Source of the DNA: Muribaculaceae bacterium
GTDB lineage: Bacteria > Bacteroidota > Bacteroidia > Bacteroidales > Muribaculaceae
DNA: 36,977 bases
Assembly: GCA_017940245.1 (NCBI GenBank)
Contig: JAGAYZ010000055.1
Coordinates: 1 to 36,977 of the forward strand
Direction: 5' to 3'
Shown here: positions 15,970 to 24,701 of the stretch, one piece after another
Layout: each line of letters starts with the position of its first letter
Numbering within the stretch: the stretch's first letter is position 1
The notes under the pieces: model-generated
The model's input: only the letters and a program-made list of their open reading frames with translations
The model's database searches: none
Told to the model about the DNA's origin: nothing
Program-made: the position numbers and the translations under genes

Positions 15970-18900
15970 ATGGAAATCAAGCAACTTTGCGACCTCATAG
16001 GCAGCGCCACGCGCGTGGCTGCACTCAAAAAGATGGTGAGTGCCAAGCGCAACCGCGTGATGGTCATCGACGGGCTGGCCGGTTCGGCTCCCGCCATGCT
16101 TTTCTCGCGACTGCCACGCCTGTCCAGCCCCTACCTGATTATTGCCAGCGACCTGGACGAGGCCGGTTATATCTATAACGATCTGGTGCAGCTCACCAGC
16201 GAGCAGGAAGCGCTCATATTCCCCAGCGGATACAAGCGCGACATCAAGTATGGACAGGTAGATGCCCCCAACGAGATTCTGCGCACCGAGGTGCTCAACC
16301 AGTGGCACAAGAGCCGAGTGCTGCGCTGGGTGGTCACCTATCCCGAAGCACTGGCCGAGAAAGTGGCCAGCCGCGACCACATTGAGCGCTCTACAGTGCA
16401 TCTGACCACGGGGCAGGAGGCCGACATGACTGCCGTGGCCCAACGGCTGCACAAATTGGGCTTCACGCGCGTCGACTACGTCTATGAACCGGGACAATTC
16501 TCGGTGCGAGGCTCCATTCTCGACGTGTTCTCGTTTACTCATGAACTGCCCTACCGCATCGACTTTTTCGGCGATGAGATCGAGAGCATGCGCACTTTCA
16601 ACATCGAGACGCAGCTCAGCGACGAACGGGTGCAAGAGGTGAGCTTGATGGGTAGTGGCGGCAGCGAAAATGAGGCCGGAACGTCGATGCTCGACTTTGT
16701 GGGTGCCGACACTTTGCTCATCTGCCACGACGTGGACTGGCTCAAGACTCGTGTCAAGGCCATAGCCGACGAGGGAATGTCGGCCAAGGCACTGCTTGCC
16801 GACGAGGGCGACCACGACGCCTACCGCAAGATTGTGGATCCGGCACGCTTCACCGCATGCGTCGATGCCATGCGGCAGATTCGTTATGCTCTGGGCGAAA
16901 GCGCCGAGCAGGGCGACGCACGCATGACGCTGCACTGCACGCCACAGGGCATCTACCACAAGAATTTTGACCTCATCAGCGACTCTTTCAAGAATTTCCT
17001 GGAGAAAGGCTACAAAATACTCATTTTGAGCGACAGTGAGAAGCAGATTCAACGACTGCGGGTCATCTTCGACGACCGCAACGACGATATCCGCTTTGAG
17101 CCGGTGTTGCGCACGGTGCACGAGGGATTTGTCGACGAAGACTTACACCTGTGTGTGTTCACCGACCACCAGATCTTCGACCGTTTCCACAAATACAACC
17201 TCAAAAGCGACCGCGCCCGCAGCGGGAAACTGGCACTTTCGCTCAAGGAACTGAGCCAGATCGAGGTGGGCGACTATATCGTGCATGAAGACCACGGCAT
17301 CGGCAAGTTTGGTGGCTTACTGCGCACGGGCGTCAACGGCACCATGCAGGAGATGATCAAACTCATCTACCTGAATGGCGACATCATTTTCGTGTCGATT
17401 CACTCGCTGCACAAGCTCTCCAAGTATCGCGGTAAAGAAGGCGTGGAGCCACGCTTGCACAAACTGGGCTCGGGAGCCTGGCACAAGATGAAAAGCCGCA
17501 CCAAGAGCCGCCTGAAAGACATCGCCCGCGACCTGATCAAGCTCTATGCCGCCCGGCGCGACCAGGAGGGATTTGCCTTCTCGCCCGATGGCTACTTGCA
17601 GCAAGAGCTCGAAGCCTCGTTTATCTACGAAGATACCCCCGACCAGCTCAAGGCCACACAAGCCGTCAAGGCCGACATGGAGAGTAACCGTCCCATGGAC
17701 CGCCTCATTTGCGGCGATGTGGGCTTCGGCAAGACCGAGGTGGCCGTCCGCGCAGCTTTCAAGGCCGCTACCGACGGCAAGCAAGTGGCGGTGCTCGTAC
17801 CCACCACGGTGCTCGCATTCCAGCATTTCAACACCTTCAGCGACCGTCTCAAAGATTTTCCCGTGCGCGTCGACTATCTGAGCCGCGCACGCAAGCCCAA
17901 GGAGGTGAAACAACTGCTCGCCGACCTGGCCGAGGGCAAAATCGACATCGTCATCGGCACGCACAAGCTCATCGGCAAGTCGGTGAAATTCAAAGACCTG
18001 GGGCTGCTCATCATTGACGAGGAACAAAAATTCGGTGTGAGCGTGAAAGAGAAACTCAAGCAGATGAAGGTGAACGTGGACACGCTCACCATGAGCGCCA
18101 CACCCATTCCGCGCACGCTGCAATTCTCGCTCATGGGGGCGCGCGACTTGAGCACCATCAACACGCCGCCGGCCAACCGCTACCCCATCCTCACGTCGCT
18201 ATCTGTGATCAGCGACGAGGTGGTGAGCGAAGCCATCAACTTCGAGCTGTCGCGCAACGGACAAGTATTCTTCATCAATCACCGCATCGAGCAACTCTAC
18301 AACTTGCAGCACATGGTGAACCGCCTCGTGCCCGATGCGCGCGTGGTGGTGGCACATGGTCAGATGCCACCCGAGCAACTGGAACAAATCATCATCGACT
18401 TTGGCAACCACGATTACGACGTGCTGCTCTCCACCACCATCATCGAGAATGGTGTGGACATGCCCAACGTGAACACCATCATCATCAACAACGCGCAGAA
18501 CTTTGGACTGAGCGAACTGCACCAGTTGCGCGGACGCGTGGGGCGCAGCAGCCGCAAGGCTTTCTGCTACCTGCTCGTGCCGCCGGGTAAAGCCATCACA
18601 GCCGACGCTCGCCGACGCTTGCAGGCCATCGAGAGCTTCAGCGACCTGGGTGCGGGCATTCACATCGCTATGCAAGACCTCGACATTCGTGGGGCCGGTA
18701 ACCTGCTGGGAGCAGAACAGAGCGGTTTCATCGCCGATCTGGGCTATGAGACCTACCAGAAGATTCTCAAAGAGGCCGTGCTGGAACTGCGCACCGAGGA
18801 ATTTGCCGACACCCTAGCGGCACCCGAACCGGCCGCCGACGGAGAAGTGGAATTTGTGACCGACTGCACCATCGACACCGACCTCGAACTCATGTTCCCG

Positions 18901-19320
18901 GCCACCTATGTGCCACAGGAAAACGAGCGCATCACACTGTATCGCGAACTCGATGCCATGGAGACCGACCAACAGATCCAAGCCTTCGAGAGCCGACTGC
19001 TCGACCGTTTCGGACCCATACCCGACATGGGACAGGAACTCATACGCATCGTGCCGCTGCGACGCACCGCTCGCACACTGGGCATCGAGAAAATCGCGCT
19101 CAAGCAGGGCAATATGTACATCTATTTCGTGGGCGATGAGAATGTGGCCTACTATCAGTCGCCGGCATTCGGCCGCATTTTGCACTACGCCCAGAACAAC
19201 CCGTTTACCTGCAAAATACGCGAGAAGAATGGCCGTCGCTCCTTCCTGCTCACCGATGTGACCAGCGTGAGCCGCGCACTCGACATTCTGCGTGGCATCA
19301 CCACCCTGGAGCCGGTTTAA
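15970..19320 (+). CDS. mfd: Transcription-repair coupling factor Mfd
   Basis: 1116 residues, slightly shorter than the about 1150 of E. coli. It removes RNA polymerase stalled at DNA damage and recruits UvrA. UvrB-like N-terminal module (about 1-330, with DYVYEPGQFSVRGSILDVFS); RNA-polymerase interaction domain about 425-500 (IEVGDYIVHEDHGIGKFGG); translocase with Walker A GDVGFGKTE (582-590), DEEQ box (683-686), TMSATPIPRTL and helicase motif VI QLRGRVGRSSRKAFCYLL; C-terminal D7 domain (YVPQENERITLYRELD) that masks UvrA binding. All motifs intact. Its stop overlaps the stop of the portal-like gene on the opposite strand by four bases. Confidence 0.97.
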   Translation: MEIKQLCDLIGSATRVAALKKMVSAKRNRVMVIDGLAGSAPAMLFSRLPRLSSPYLIIASDLDEAGYIYNDLVQLTSEQEALIFPSGYKRDIKYGQVDAPNEILRTEVLNQWHKSRVLRWVVTYPEALAEKVASRDHIERSTVHLTTGQEADMTAVAQRLHKLGFTRVDYVYEPGQFSVRGSILDVFSFTHELPYRIDFFGDEIESMRTFNIETQLSDERVQEVSLMGSGGSENEAGTSMLDFVGADTLLICHDVDWLKTRVKAIADEGMSAKALLADEGDHDAYRKIVDPARFTACVDAMRQIRYALGESAEQGDARMTLHCTPQGIYHKNFDLISDSFKNFLEKGYKILILSDSEKQIQRLRVIFDDRNDDIRFEPVLRTVHEGFVDEDLHLCVFTDHQIFDRFHKYNLKSDRARSGKLALSLKELSQIEVGDYIVHEDHGIGKFGGLLRTGVNGTMQEMIKLIYLNGDIIFVSIHSLHKLSKYRGKEGVEPRLHKLGSGAWHKMKSRTKSRLKDIARDLIKLYAARRDQEGFAFSPDGYLQQELEASFIYEDTPDQLKATQAVKADMESNRPMDRLICGDVGFGKTEVAVRAAFKAATDGKQVAVLVPTTVLAFQHFNTFSDRLKDFPVRVDYLSRARKPKEVKQLLADLAEGKIDIVIGTHKLIGKSVKFKDLGLLIIDEEQKFGVSVKEKLKQMKVNVDTLTMSATPIPRTLQFSLMGARDLSTINTPPANRYPILTSLSVISDEVVSEAINFELSRNGQVFFINHRIEQLYNLQHMVNRLVPDARVVVAHGQMPPEQLEQIIIDFGNHDYDVLLSTTIIENGVDMPNVNTIIINNAQNFGLSELHQLRGRVGRSSRKAFCYLLVPPGKAITADARRRLQAIESFSDLGAGIHIAMQDLDIRGAGNLLGAEQSGFIADLGYETYQKILKEAVLELRTEEFADTLAAPEPAADGEVEFVTDCTIDTDLELMFPATYVPQENERITLYRELDAMETDQQIQAFESRLLDRFGPIPDMGQELIRIVPLRRTARTLGIEKIALKQGNMYIYFVGDENVAYYQSPAFGRILHYAQNNPFTCKIREKNGRRSFLLTDVTSVSRALDILRGITTLEPV

Positions 19321-20729
19321 CCTCCCGCGCGAGTGAGCATGCGGGTAATGAAGGCATCACGCTGGCTGCGGAAGGCATTGAACGTGTCGTAAAGGTCGGT
19401 CAACGCCAGGTCGGCATTCTGCGACTGCAACTGGTAGAGCGTGGCCGAACCACCGGTTGCCACGTTCTTGCCTTGCAACGCGCCATGCACGCCCGACACC
19501 TCTTCCAGCAACTTCATCTGCAAGTTAATCATGTCGTAGGCTCCAAAATCAGAGCCATTGACCTGAATCTGCTCGGGGCGCGCCTCGCACAGCGCCGGCG
19601 AGTAGGGCAAAATTCCACCCGGGGTGCTCCACACCCGCCGCACGTCCGACCAGGTGAACCCATCGGGCAGTGCCGTCTCGGGAAACAGCAGCACGCCTTT
19701 GGCACTGCTCATCATGGACTGATCCACCAGACTGATGAGCCGGTTCAAGTACTTTTGCTGGTCGATAACATCCTCCACCAGCGCATGCACTTCGCCATCG
19801 ACCAGCGGATAAAACCGCATCACAAACGGGTGACTCCCGTGAGGAGCGTCCCACTCGGCCAGCAGGTCGCCCATGGGCGAGAACCAGCGGCAATGCCACG
19901 TGGTGACCACATCCCAGCGCATGGCCACATCGGGACGGCCGCGCCATTTGCGTGCCTGACCGATGGGCACTACGCTCACCTGAGCCGTACGTCGGTCGTG
20001 GCACACCATCGCCTCGCGGCTTTCCTGCGTCCACACCTCGATGGCGCGCAGGCGGTCGCTGTCGCGGCAGTACCAAAAGTCGGTACCGCTCTGGCTGTCG
20101 GCTCCCAGTTGGGTGGCACACCCCGCTATGCGCGAATCCACCATCTGCTCATAGACACGACGCACGGCCGCCGCTTTGCGTCGCGTTCCGTCTGACACCC
20201 GGCGCAGCAGTTGTGCCATGGTCAGGTCATGCAACTGCCCCACCACGCGGCAATCGCGGGCCCGTGGGTCGAAAAACGCATTCACAAAGAATTGGTTGGG
20301 ATTGACATTGCTCACCTCAATATGCTCCGTGCCGTCGATTGCAGTTACACCATCCACTCGCTGCACAGCGCAGCCCGAAATAAGAAACTCTTCCAGTGCG
20401 CGGGCATCCAGCTCGGCAAGCTGGTTGTCGTCCTTAATCTGGCGCAGCGTCTTGTCGGCCACCGTCTCGGCATCTATCACCTGCGAGCGGAATCGCCCCA
20501 CCACCGTTTTCACCAGTTGGCGGAGCAGATTGTTGGTCACTGGGGTTGTGCCGGCGGCGGTAAACCGTTCCCAGTCGGTAATGCGTTGCCCATCGGCACC
20601 GAGCGTCACGTCGCCCCACTGGTCGCCAAAGGTAAATCGCTTATTGCGGGTGCGGGCCTGCCGCAGCACGTTGCCGCCCATCCAGGCCTCATAGGCCTGT
20701 CGCAGCACTTCCATGTCGTGTGTATTCAT
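19317..20729 (-). CDS. Orphan phage-portal-like protein
   Basis: 470 residues. It resembles P22/SPP1-class portal proteins: an N-terminal helical wing and clip region (RFTFGDQWGD, TPVTNNLLRQLVKTVVGRFR), a NPNQFFVNAFFDPRARDCR segment, and a stem region reading HPFVMRFYPLVDGEVHALVE then DVIDQQKYLNRLISLVDQSM, followed by the C-terminal helices. Portals are the dodecameric ring through which DNA enters a capsid. No terminase, capsid, protease or tail gene lies next to it: mfd abuts on one side and hairpin repeats on the other. Codon use matches the core genes. It may be a domesticated remnant or part of an element whose other genes are elsewhere. No signal peptide or membrane helix. Confidence 0.65.
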   Translation of the reverse strand: MNTHDMEVLRQAYEAWMGGNVLRQARTRNKRFTFGDQWGDVTLGADGQRITDWERFTAAGTTPVTNNLLRQLVKTVVGRFRSQVIDAETVADKTLRQIKDDNQLAELDARALEEFLISGCAVQRVDGVTAIDGTEHIEVSNVNPNQFFVNAFFDPRARDCRVVGQLHDLTMAQLLRRVSDGTRRKAAAVRRVYEQMVDSRIAGCATQLGADSQSGTDFWYCRDSDRLRAIEVWTQESREAMVCHDRRTAQVSVVPIGQARKWRGRPDVAMRWDVVTTWHCRWFSPMGDLLAEWDAPHGSHPFVMRFYPLVDGEVHALVEDVIDQQKYLNRLISLVDQSMMSSAKGVLLFPETALPDGFTWSDVRRVWSTPGGILPYSPALCEARPEQIQVNGSDFGAYDMINLQMKLLEEVSGVHGALQGKNVATGGSATLYQLQSQNADLALTDLYDTFNAFRSQRDAFITRMLTRAGG

Positions 20730-20884
20730 AGCAAAAAGATTTTAAACAATTAGCGGCGCAAAGTTACCCCGCCCCATTACCACCCCACAAGGTCAACCGC
20801 AGATAGCTAGCCACAAGTGGCGCAATGCGGCTTATAGCCCTTATGAATCGGGATCGAGGGTTCTGGTTCGGCTGGATTTTCACG

Positions 20885-21021
20885 TTCGGCTGGATTTGCA
20901 ATCCAGCCGCCGTCACATCGGCGGATTTGCAATCCGCTAGCCCGTGAGGGCCACCATGCGCTGTCCCAGCGCGGGGATTACAAATCCCCAATTCAATTCC
21001 TGGCGGATTGCAAATCCACCA
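20885..21021. repeat. REP-like hairpin cluster upstream of the first dockerin paralogue
   Basis: The 475-base gap 20730-21204 holds no gene but a row of palindromes with three-base loops: CGGCTGGATT-TGC-AATCCAGCCG (20887-20909), GCGGATT-TGC-AATCCGC (20921-20937), GCGCTG-TCC-CAGCGC (20958-20972), GGGGATT-ACA-AATCCCC (20973-20989) and GGATT-GCA-AATCC inside an imperfect longer stem (21001-21021). The GGATT/AATCC core is constant while the outer bases vary, as in REP sequences mobilised by REP-associated tyrosine transposases. Related clusters follow both dockerin genes. Confidence 0.75.
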
Positions 21022-21122
21022 GAACAGCGGTTTCTCGCAAGAGACCTAAATGCTAAAGCAGGGTCTTTAAGTGTCTCTCACGAAGCACTTTTTACAGTTC
21101 TTAAACTTTTGCATGAGTATTC

Positions 21123-21153
21123 TTGCAAAAGAAAAAAATAATTGATAATTTTG
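21123..21153 (+). promoter_or_regulatory. Promoter of the first dockerin paralogue
   Basis: TTG (21123-21125), 20-base spacer, TAATTTTG (21146-21153): a complete Bacteroidetes promoter. Predicted start about 21160, leader about 45 bases. Confidence 0.7.
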
Positions 21154-21204
21154 CGGTATTCAATGAGACATAAATTCTGTAATTAACCAAAAACATATTT
21201 AGCT

Positions 21205-21990
21205 ATGAAAAAGATCTATACATTAATGTTGGCATTGCTGTGCTACAGCGGCATGGCGATGGCGCAAGACAGCGATTATCTGCCGCTGTTGCGCGAGGGC
21301 GTGAAGTGGGTCTATGCCGAGAGCTACACCGACTATGCCGAAGATGCCACAATGCAGGACATGAACACCGAAACACGGAACCGGTTATACACCATCGAAG
21401 TAAAAGGCGACACCATCATCGACGGCATCGGCTACAAAAAGGTTTATCGCCATTCTGCCGACCTGTGGAACAGCGACTGGTTTTACGACGTTCCTGACTG
21501 CAGTGGAATACAGCCGGTGGCTTGTCTGCGCGAAGAAGGCAGAACAGTTTATGCCCGAACTCTCAATGACCCGACCCATGAAATCGGCGAATGGTTCAAC
21601 CAACTGAAATCCGAAACTTCACAAGGGCATGAAGTGATTCTGTATGACTTCCAAGAAAGTGAGGAAGGCCTATTCAAACGCTATGGCACCGTGCAGATAG
21701 GGGCTGAGACAAAAGACACTTACTACAGTGCTGAAATCGGTGTGGTGATTGCCGAAGGGCTGGGTGTCATCGAACCCGGAGGCGAGCTGGTGATGATAGA
21801 TTATGTGGAATGTCGCACCGGTTATCCCAACGACTTCGTGCGGCTGCACCATGTGGAGGATGCCGACGGCAACATCATCTACAAGGGCGAGGCCTACACC
21901 GAGCCCGCTCGGGGCGACCTCAACGGCGACGGCCGCGTGGATGTGGAGGACGTGAACGCGCTCATCAACATCATCCTCAAGGTGGAGTGA
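21205..21990 (+). CDS. Secreted dockerin-tailed protein, paralogue 1
   Basis: 261 residues. Signal peptide MKKIYTLMLALLCYSGMAMA, then a beta-rich domain of about 210 residues with landmarks YLPLLREGVKWVYAE, GDTIIDGIGYKKVY, LREEGRTVYAR and EVILYDFQE, all shared with the next gene. The C-terminus is a single dockerin-like calcium repeat (DLNGDGRVDVEDVNALINII). Exported. The role of these repeats in Bacteroidales is not settled: no cohesin is visible here, and they may be calcium-stabilised attachment or sorting tags. Function of the main domain unknown. Confidence 0.75.
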   Translation: MKKIYTLMLALLCYSGMAMAQDSDYLPLLREGVKWVYAESYTDYAEDATMQDMNTETRNRLYTIEVKGDTIIDGIGYKKVYRHSADLWNSDWFYDVPDCSGIQPVACLREEGRTVYARTLNDPTHEIGEWFNQLKSETSQGHEVILYDFQESEEGLFKRYGTVQIGAETKDTYYSAEIGVVIAEGLGVIEPGGELVMIDYVECRTGYPNDFVRLHHVEDADGNIIYKGEAYTEPARGDLNGDGRVDVEDVNALINIILKVE

Positions 21991-22213
21991 CAGGCTCACA
22001 TTTGCACATCGCCACAACACCGAGACATGCCTTGAAAAGGTATTGCGGGTCGAAGACCTGCTAACTTGTTAAGGACCATGCCAGTACCCCGGCGGGGTAC
22101 GCAGCTTGGTCAATGATCACCGACAGGAAAGTGCCTCGAAGAGGAACTTCATGGGTCGTTCGGCTGGATTTGCAATCCAGCAGCCGGTCAACTGGCGGAT
22201 TGCAAATCCACCA
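21988..22213. repeat. 3' structured repeat, copy 1
   Basis: Starts at the stop codon of paralogue 1 and is largely identical to 23232-23490 after paralogue 2. It contains a chain of triloop hairpins: ATGCCTT-GAA-AAGGTAT (22027-22043), GCGGGTC-GAA-GACCTGC (about 22045-22061), GTACCCC-GGC-GGGGTAC (22084-22100), CCTC-GAA-GAGG (22134-22144), GCTGGATT-TGC-AATCCAGC (22163-22181) and a GGATT-GCA-AATCC core (22197-22209). The gap to the next gene (21991-22343) holds no other feature except that gene's promoter. Confidence 0.8.
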
Positions 22214-22235
22214 GAACAGGAGACTATTAAATAAA

Positions 22236-22267
22236 TTTGCTATTTTATCCAGTAATCATTATCTTTG
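22236..22267 (+). promoter_or_regulatory. Promoter of the second dockerin paralogue
   Basis: TTTG (22236-22239), 20-base spacer, TATCTTTG (22260-22267). Predicted start about 22274, giving a 70-base leader. Confidence 0.7.
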
Positions 22268-22343
22268 TGGCGGCAAGTGGTGGTATATATCAAAATTACT
22301 GCCATAAAGATTGAAAGTATTAACAACAAAAACATATTTAGCT

Positions 22344-23234
22344 ATGAAAAAGATATATCTGTTAATGGTGGCGATGGTGTGGTCGCTGGCGGCGCACGCC
22401 TATCTTCCGCTGGTGCGTGAAGGAGCCAAGTTCTACTATTACGAATGGTGGGGCGAGTCTTTTTATGAAGGTCGAGATGATAAAAATGTACGCCTGAAAT
22501 GTTTTGAGATTATGGGCGACACGGTCATTAACGACATTTCTTACAAAAAGATGTATTTGACTTGTAATGATATGAACCTGACCTGGAAACGTATAGCAGG
22601 TCTAGATCAGGACTATGAAGAATATGATTTCTCAAGAAAGTGGAATCAAAAGGATCCCATTCTATTTGTTAGAGAAGAAAATAAAAAAGTATATGCCCGA
22701 GCGAATAAACGGGAAGAGAATAAGGATGTTAATTATTGGTGGAATGGATATCAGGAGGAGGTAATCTATGATTTTGAGAATGTGGAACGAGATTTTGCAT
22801 TTTCAGATACAGCCATGATAGAAGGGGAGGAATGTAAGGTATATTACAATGTGAATAGCTTGCCAGGCTTATATTTGATAGAAGGCATTGGTTATGTGGA
22901 CGGATATGTGAACTCTGGCTGTTATGATTTACTTGGAGGATATGATCTCAGCAATAGTGAAGATACGTTCATCTGCATGTCGCATGTGGAGAACGCTGCC
23001 GGTGAGGTGGTCTATGAGGGACCGCTCTATCAGAAATATAATGTTAAACAGCCCATGCTGGGCGACACCAACGACGATGACCGCATCGACGTGGAAGACG
23101 TGAACGAGGCCATCAACTTGATACTGCGGGGCGACCGCATCCCATTCATGCGCCGTGTGGACATGAACGGCGACGGCCGAGTGGACGTGGAGGACGTGAA
23201 CGCGCTGGTCAACATCATCCTCAAGATGGAGTGA
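22344..23234 (+). CDS. Secreted dockerin-tailed protein, paralogue 2
   Basis: 296 residues from the ATG at 22344; this start lines up with paralogue 1 (AACATATTTAGCT directly before the ATG in both), while an upstream TTG would spoil the signal peptide MKKIYLLMVAMVWSLAAHA. The main domain is clearly homologous (YLPLVREGAKFYYYE, GDTVINDISYKKMY, REENKKVYAR, EVIYDFE) but diverged and noticeably AT-richer. The C-terminus has two dockerin-like repeats, the first DTNDDDRIDVEDVNEAINLI and the second DMNGDGRVDVEDVNALVNII, where paralogue 1 has one. A tandem duplicate of the preceding gene; function unknown. Confidence 0.75.
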   Translation: MKKIYLLMVAMVWSLAAHAYLPLVREGAKFYYYEWWGESFYEGRDDKNVRLKCFEIMGDTVINDISYKKMYLTCNDMNLTWKRIAGLDQDYEEYDFSRKWNQKDPILFVREENKKVYARANKREENKDVNYWWNGYQEEVIYDFENVERDFAFSDTAMIEGEECKVYYNVNSLPGLYLIEGIGYVDGYVNSGCYDLLGGYDLSNSEDTFICMSHVENAAGEVVYEGPLYQKYNVKQPMLGDTNDDDRIDVEDVNEAINLILRGDRIPFMRRVDMNGDGRVDVEDVNALVNIILKME

Positions 23235-23500
23235 CAGGCTCACATTTGCGCACCGCCACAACACCGAAACATACCTTGAAAAGGTATAGCGGGTCGAAGA
23301 CCTGCTAACTTGTTAAGGACCATGCCAGTGCCCCGAAGGGGTACGCAGCTTGGTCAATGATCACCGACAGGAACGTGCCTCGAAGAGGAACTTCGGGTTC
23401 GGCTGGATTTGCAATCCAGCCGCCTGTCGTCCTGGTGCACTGTCCCGGCGCGGGGATTACAAATCCCCAACTCAACCTCTGGCGGATTGCAAAACCACCA
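23232..23500. repeat. 3' structured repeat, copy 2, with REP-like hairpins
   Basis: Second copy of the block after paralogue 1. Hairpins: ATACCTT-GAA-AAGGTAT (23271-23287), GGTC-GAA-GACC (23292-23302), GTGCCCC-GAA-GGGGTAC (23336-23344 region), CCTC-GAA-GAGG and GGCTGGATT-TGC-AATCCAGCC (23401-23421), then GGGGATT-ACA-AATCCCC (23452-23468). Two differences from copy 1 exchange a Watson-Crick pair for a G-T pair, keeping the fold. The rest of the gap to 23604 shows nothing else. Confidence 0.8.
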
Positions 23501-23604
23501 GAACAGCAGTTTTATCGGACAGCAATAAAAAGAGTTTGAGAATCAACACAGACTGTTTCAACGCAAGTTAGCCACCTGGCAACTTGTGCCATAATGAACT
23601 GAAC

Positions 23605-24657
23605 ATGAATAACAAGAAAGGACGCGAACCTGCCTACGATGTGATGAGAGTGGCAGCCATTATGGCCGTCATCATCATTCACGTCTCGTCGCAACACATC
23701 GTTGATGCGTTTCCATCGGCATGGTGGGAAGTGAGCAACATCTGCGATTCCATGGTGCGCTGGGGCGTGGGAGTATTTTTCATGATATCGGGCGCACTGT
23801 TTCTGGATTTGTCCAGACACAAAACCACCAAAGAATTATACACGAAAAACATTTTCCGGCTGGTGAGGCTTTTCGTGCTGTGGTCTCTGTTGTATGCCCT
23901 TTATGCGTATGCTATAAATCCCAGCATGAGCGCAGGCAAATTCATGAGCAAAATGGTAATGGGACCCTATCATTTCTGGTTCTTAAAAATGATGGTCGGC
24001 CTATACATCATCACGCCCATTTTGCGCAAGGTGGTGAGTGACCGTCGCACCGAGCGGTATTTTATCATTGTCACATTCGTTGTGGCATTCATCACTCCCT
24101 GGCTAGCAGTATTGACAGGTTTTTACAGCCATTACGCACAACGATTGTTCTATTACAATATGGAGGATATGGGCATCAGTGTGGTGGCACCCTATGTGCT
24201 TTACTTTATACTGGGCCACTATCTCAGCACCTATCCGCTCGGCAAACGGAATCGACATTGCACCTATGTGCTGGGTGCACTGGGCATGGTGATGACTGCC
24301 GTGGCTACCCATGTGGTTTCTCATCACTCAGGCGCATTCAGCAAGGCGTTTTTCAATAACAATTCTCCATTTATACTGTTTATGGCAGTGGCCATATTCA
24401 CATTCTTGTTCAACAGATACCATGGCCAAAGCCACGCCCATCGCTCAATGGTGGCGGCTCTCTCTAGGTGCACACTGGGCATATATCTGGTGCACGTGCT
24501 GGTGCTCAACGTGTTTTCCGACTTGCTTGGCGTGGATTCCTATACGCTTCATCCTGTGTTGGGAATCCCACTTCTGAGCCTTGTGGTGTTTGCCTTGGCG
24601 CTACTGGTGACCGTGATATTGCTCAGAATCCCTATTATGAAAAAGCTAGTGCAATAG
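23605..24657 (+). CDS. Acyltransferase-3 family membrane protein
   Basis: 350 residues from the ATG at 23605; an in-frame TTG 21 bases upstream is less likely. About ten membrane helices. The first carries the family arginine and histidine (RVAAIMAVIIIHVSS), followed by WGVGVFFMISGALFLD and HFWFLKMMVGLYIITPIL. This family (Pfam acyltransferase 3, including OafA and WecH/YiaH) moves acetyl or succinyl groups from the cytoplasm onto surface glycans. The compact form without an SGNH domain is closest to WecH-type O-acetyltransferases. Substrate unknown, as no glycan cluster adjoins. Ends 44 bases from the converging sufS gene; a small AGCCC-GGGT-GGGCT hairpin lies in that gap. Confidence 0.85.
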   Translation: MNNKKGREPAYDVMRVAAIMAVIIIHVSSQHIVDAFPSAWWEVSNICDSMVRWGVGVFFMISGALFLDLSRHKTTKELYTKNIFRLVRLFVLWSLLYALYAYAINPSMSAGKFMSKMVMGPYHFWFLKMMVGLYIITPILRKVVSDRRTERYFIIVTFVVAFITPWLAVLTGFYSHYAQRLFYYNMEDMGISVVAPYVLYFILGHYLSTYPLGKRNRHCTYVLGALGMVMTAVATHVVSHHSGAFSKAFFNNNSPFILFMAVAIFTFLFNRYHGQSHAHRSMVAALSRCTLGIYLVHVLVLNVFSDLLGVDSYTLHPVLGIPLLSLVVFALALLVTVILLRIPIMKKLVQ

Positions 24658-24701
24658 CGCCACTCTATCGCCAGCCCGGGTGGGCTCGGGGAGGAAACGC
24701 C

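Noticed and set aside
19317-20729. Prophage
   Set aside because: Only a portal-like gene is present; no integrase, terminase, capsid or attachment sites nearby.
20885-23500. Short repeats suggesting a CRISPR array
   Set aside because: Units are palindromic, of unequal length and irregular spacing, without unique spacers or cas genes; REP-like hairpins fit better.
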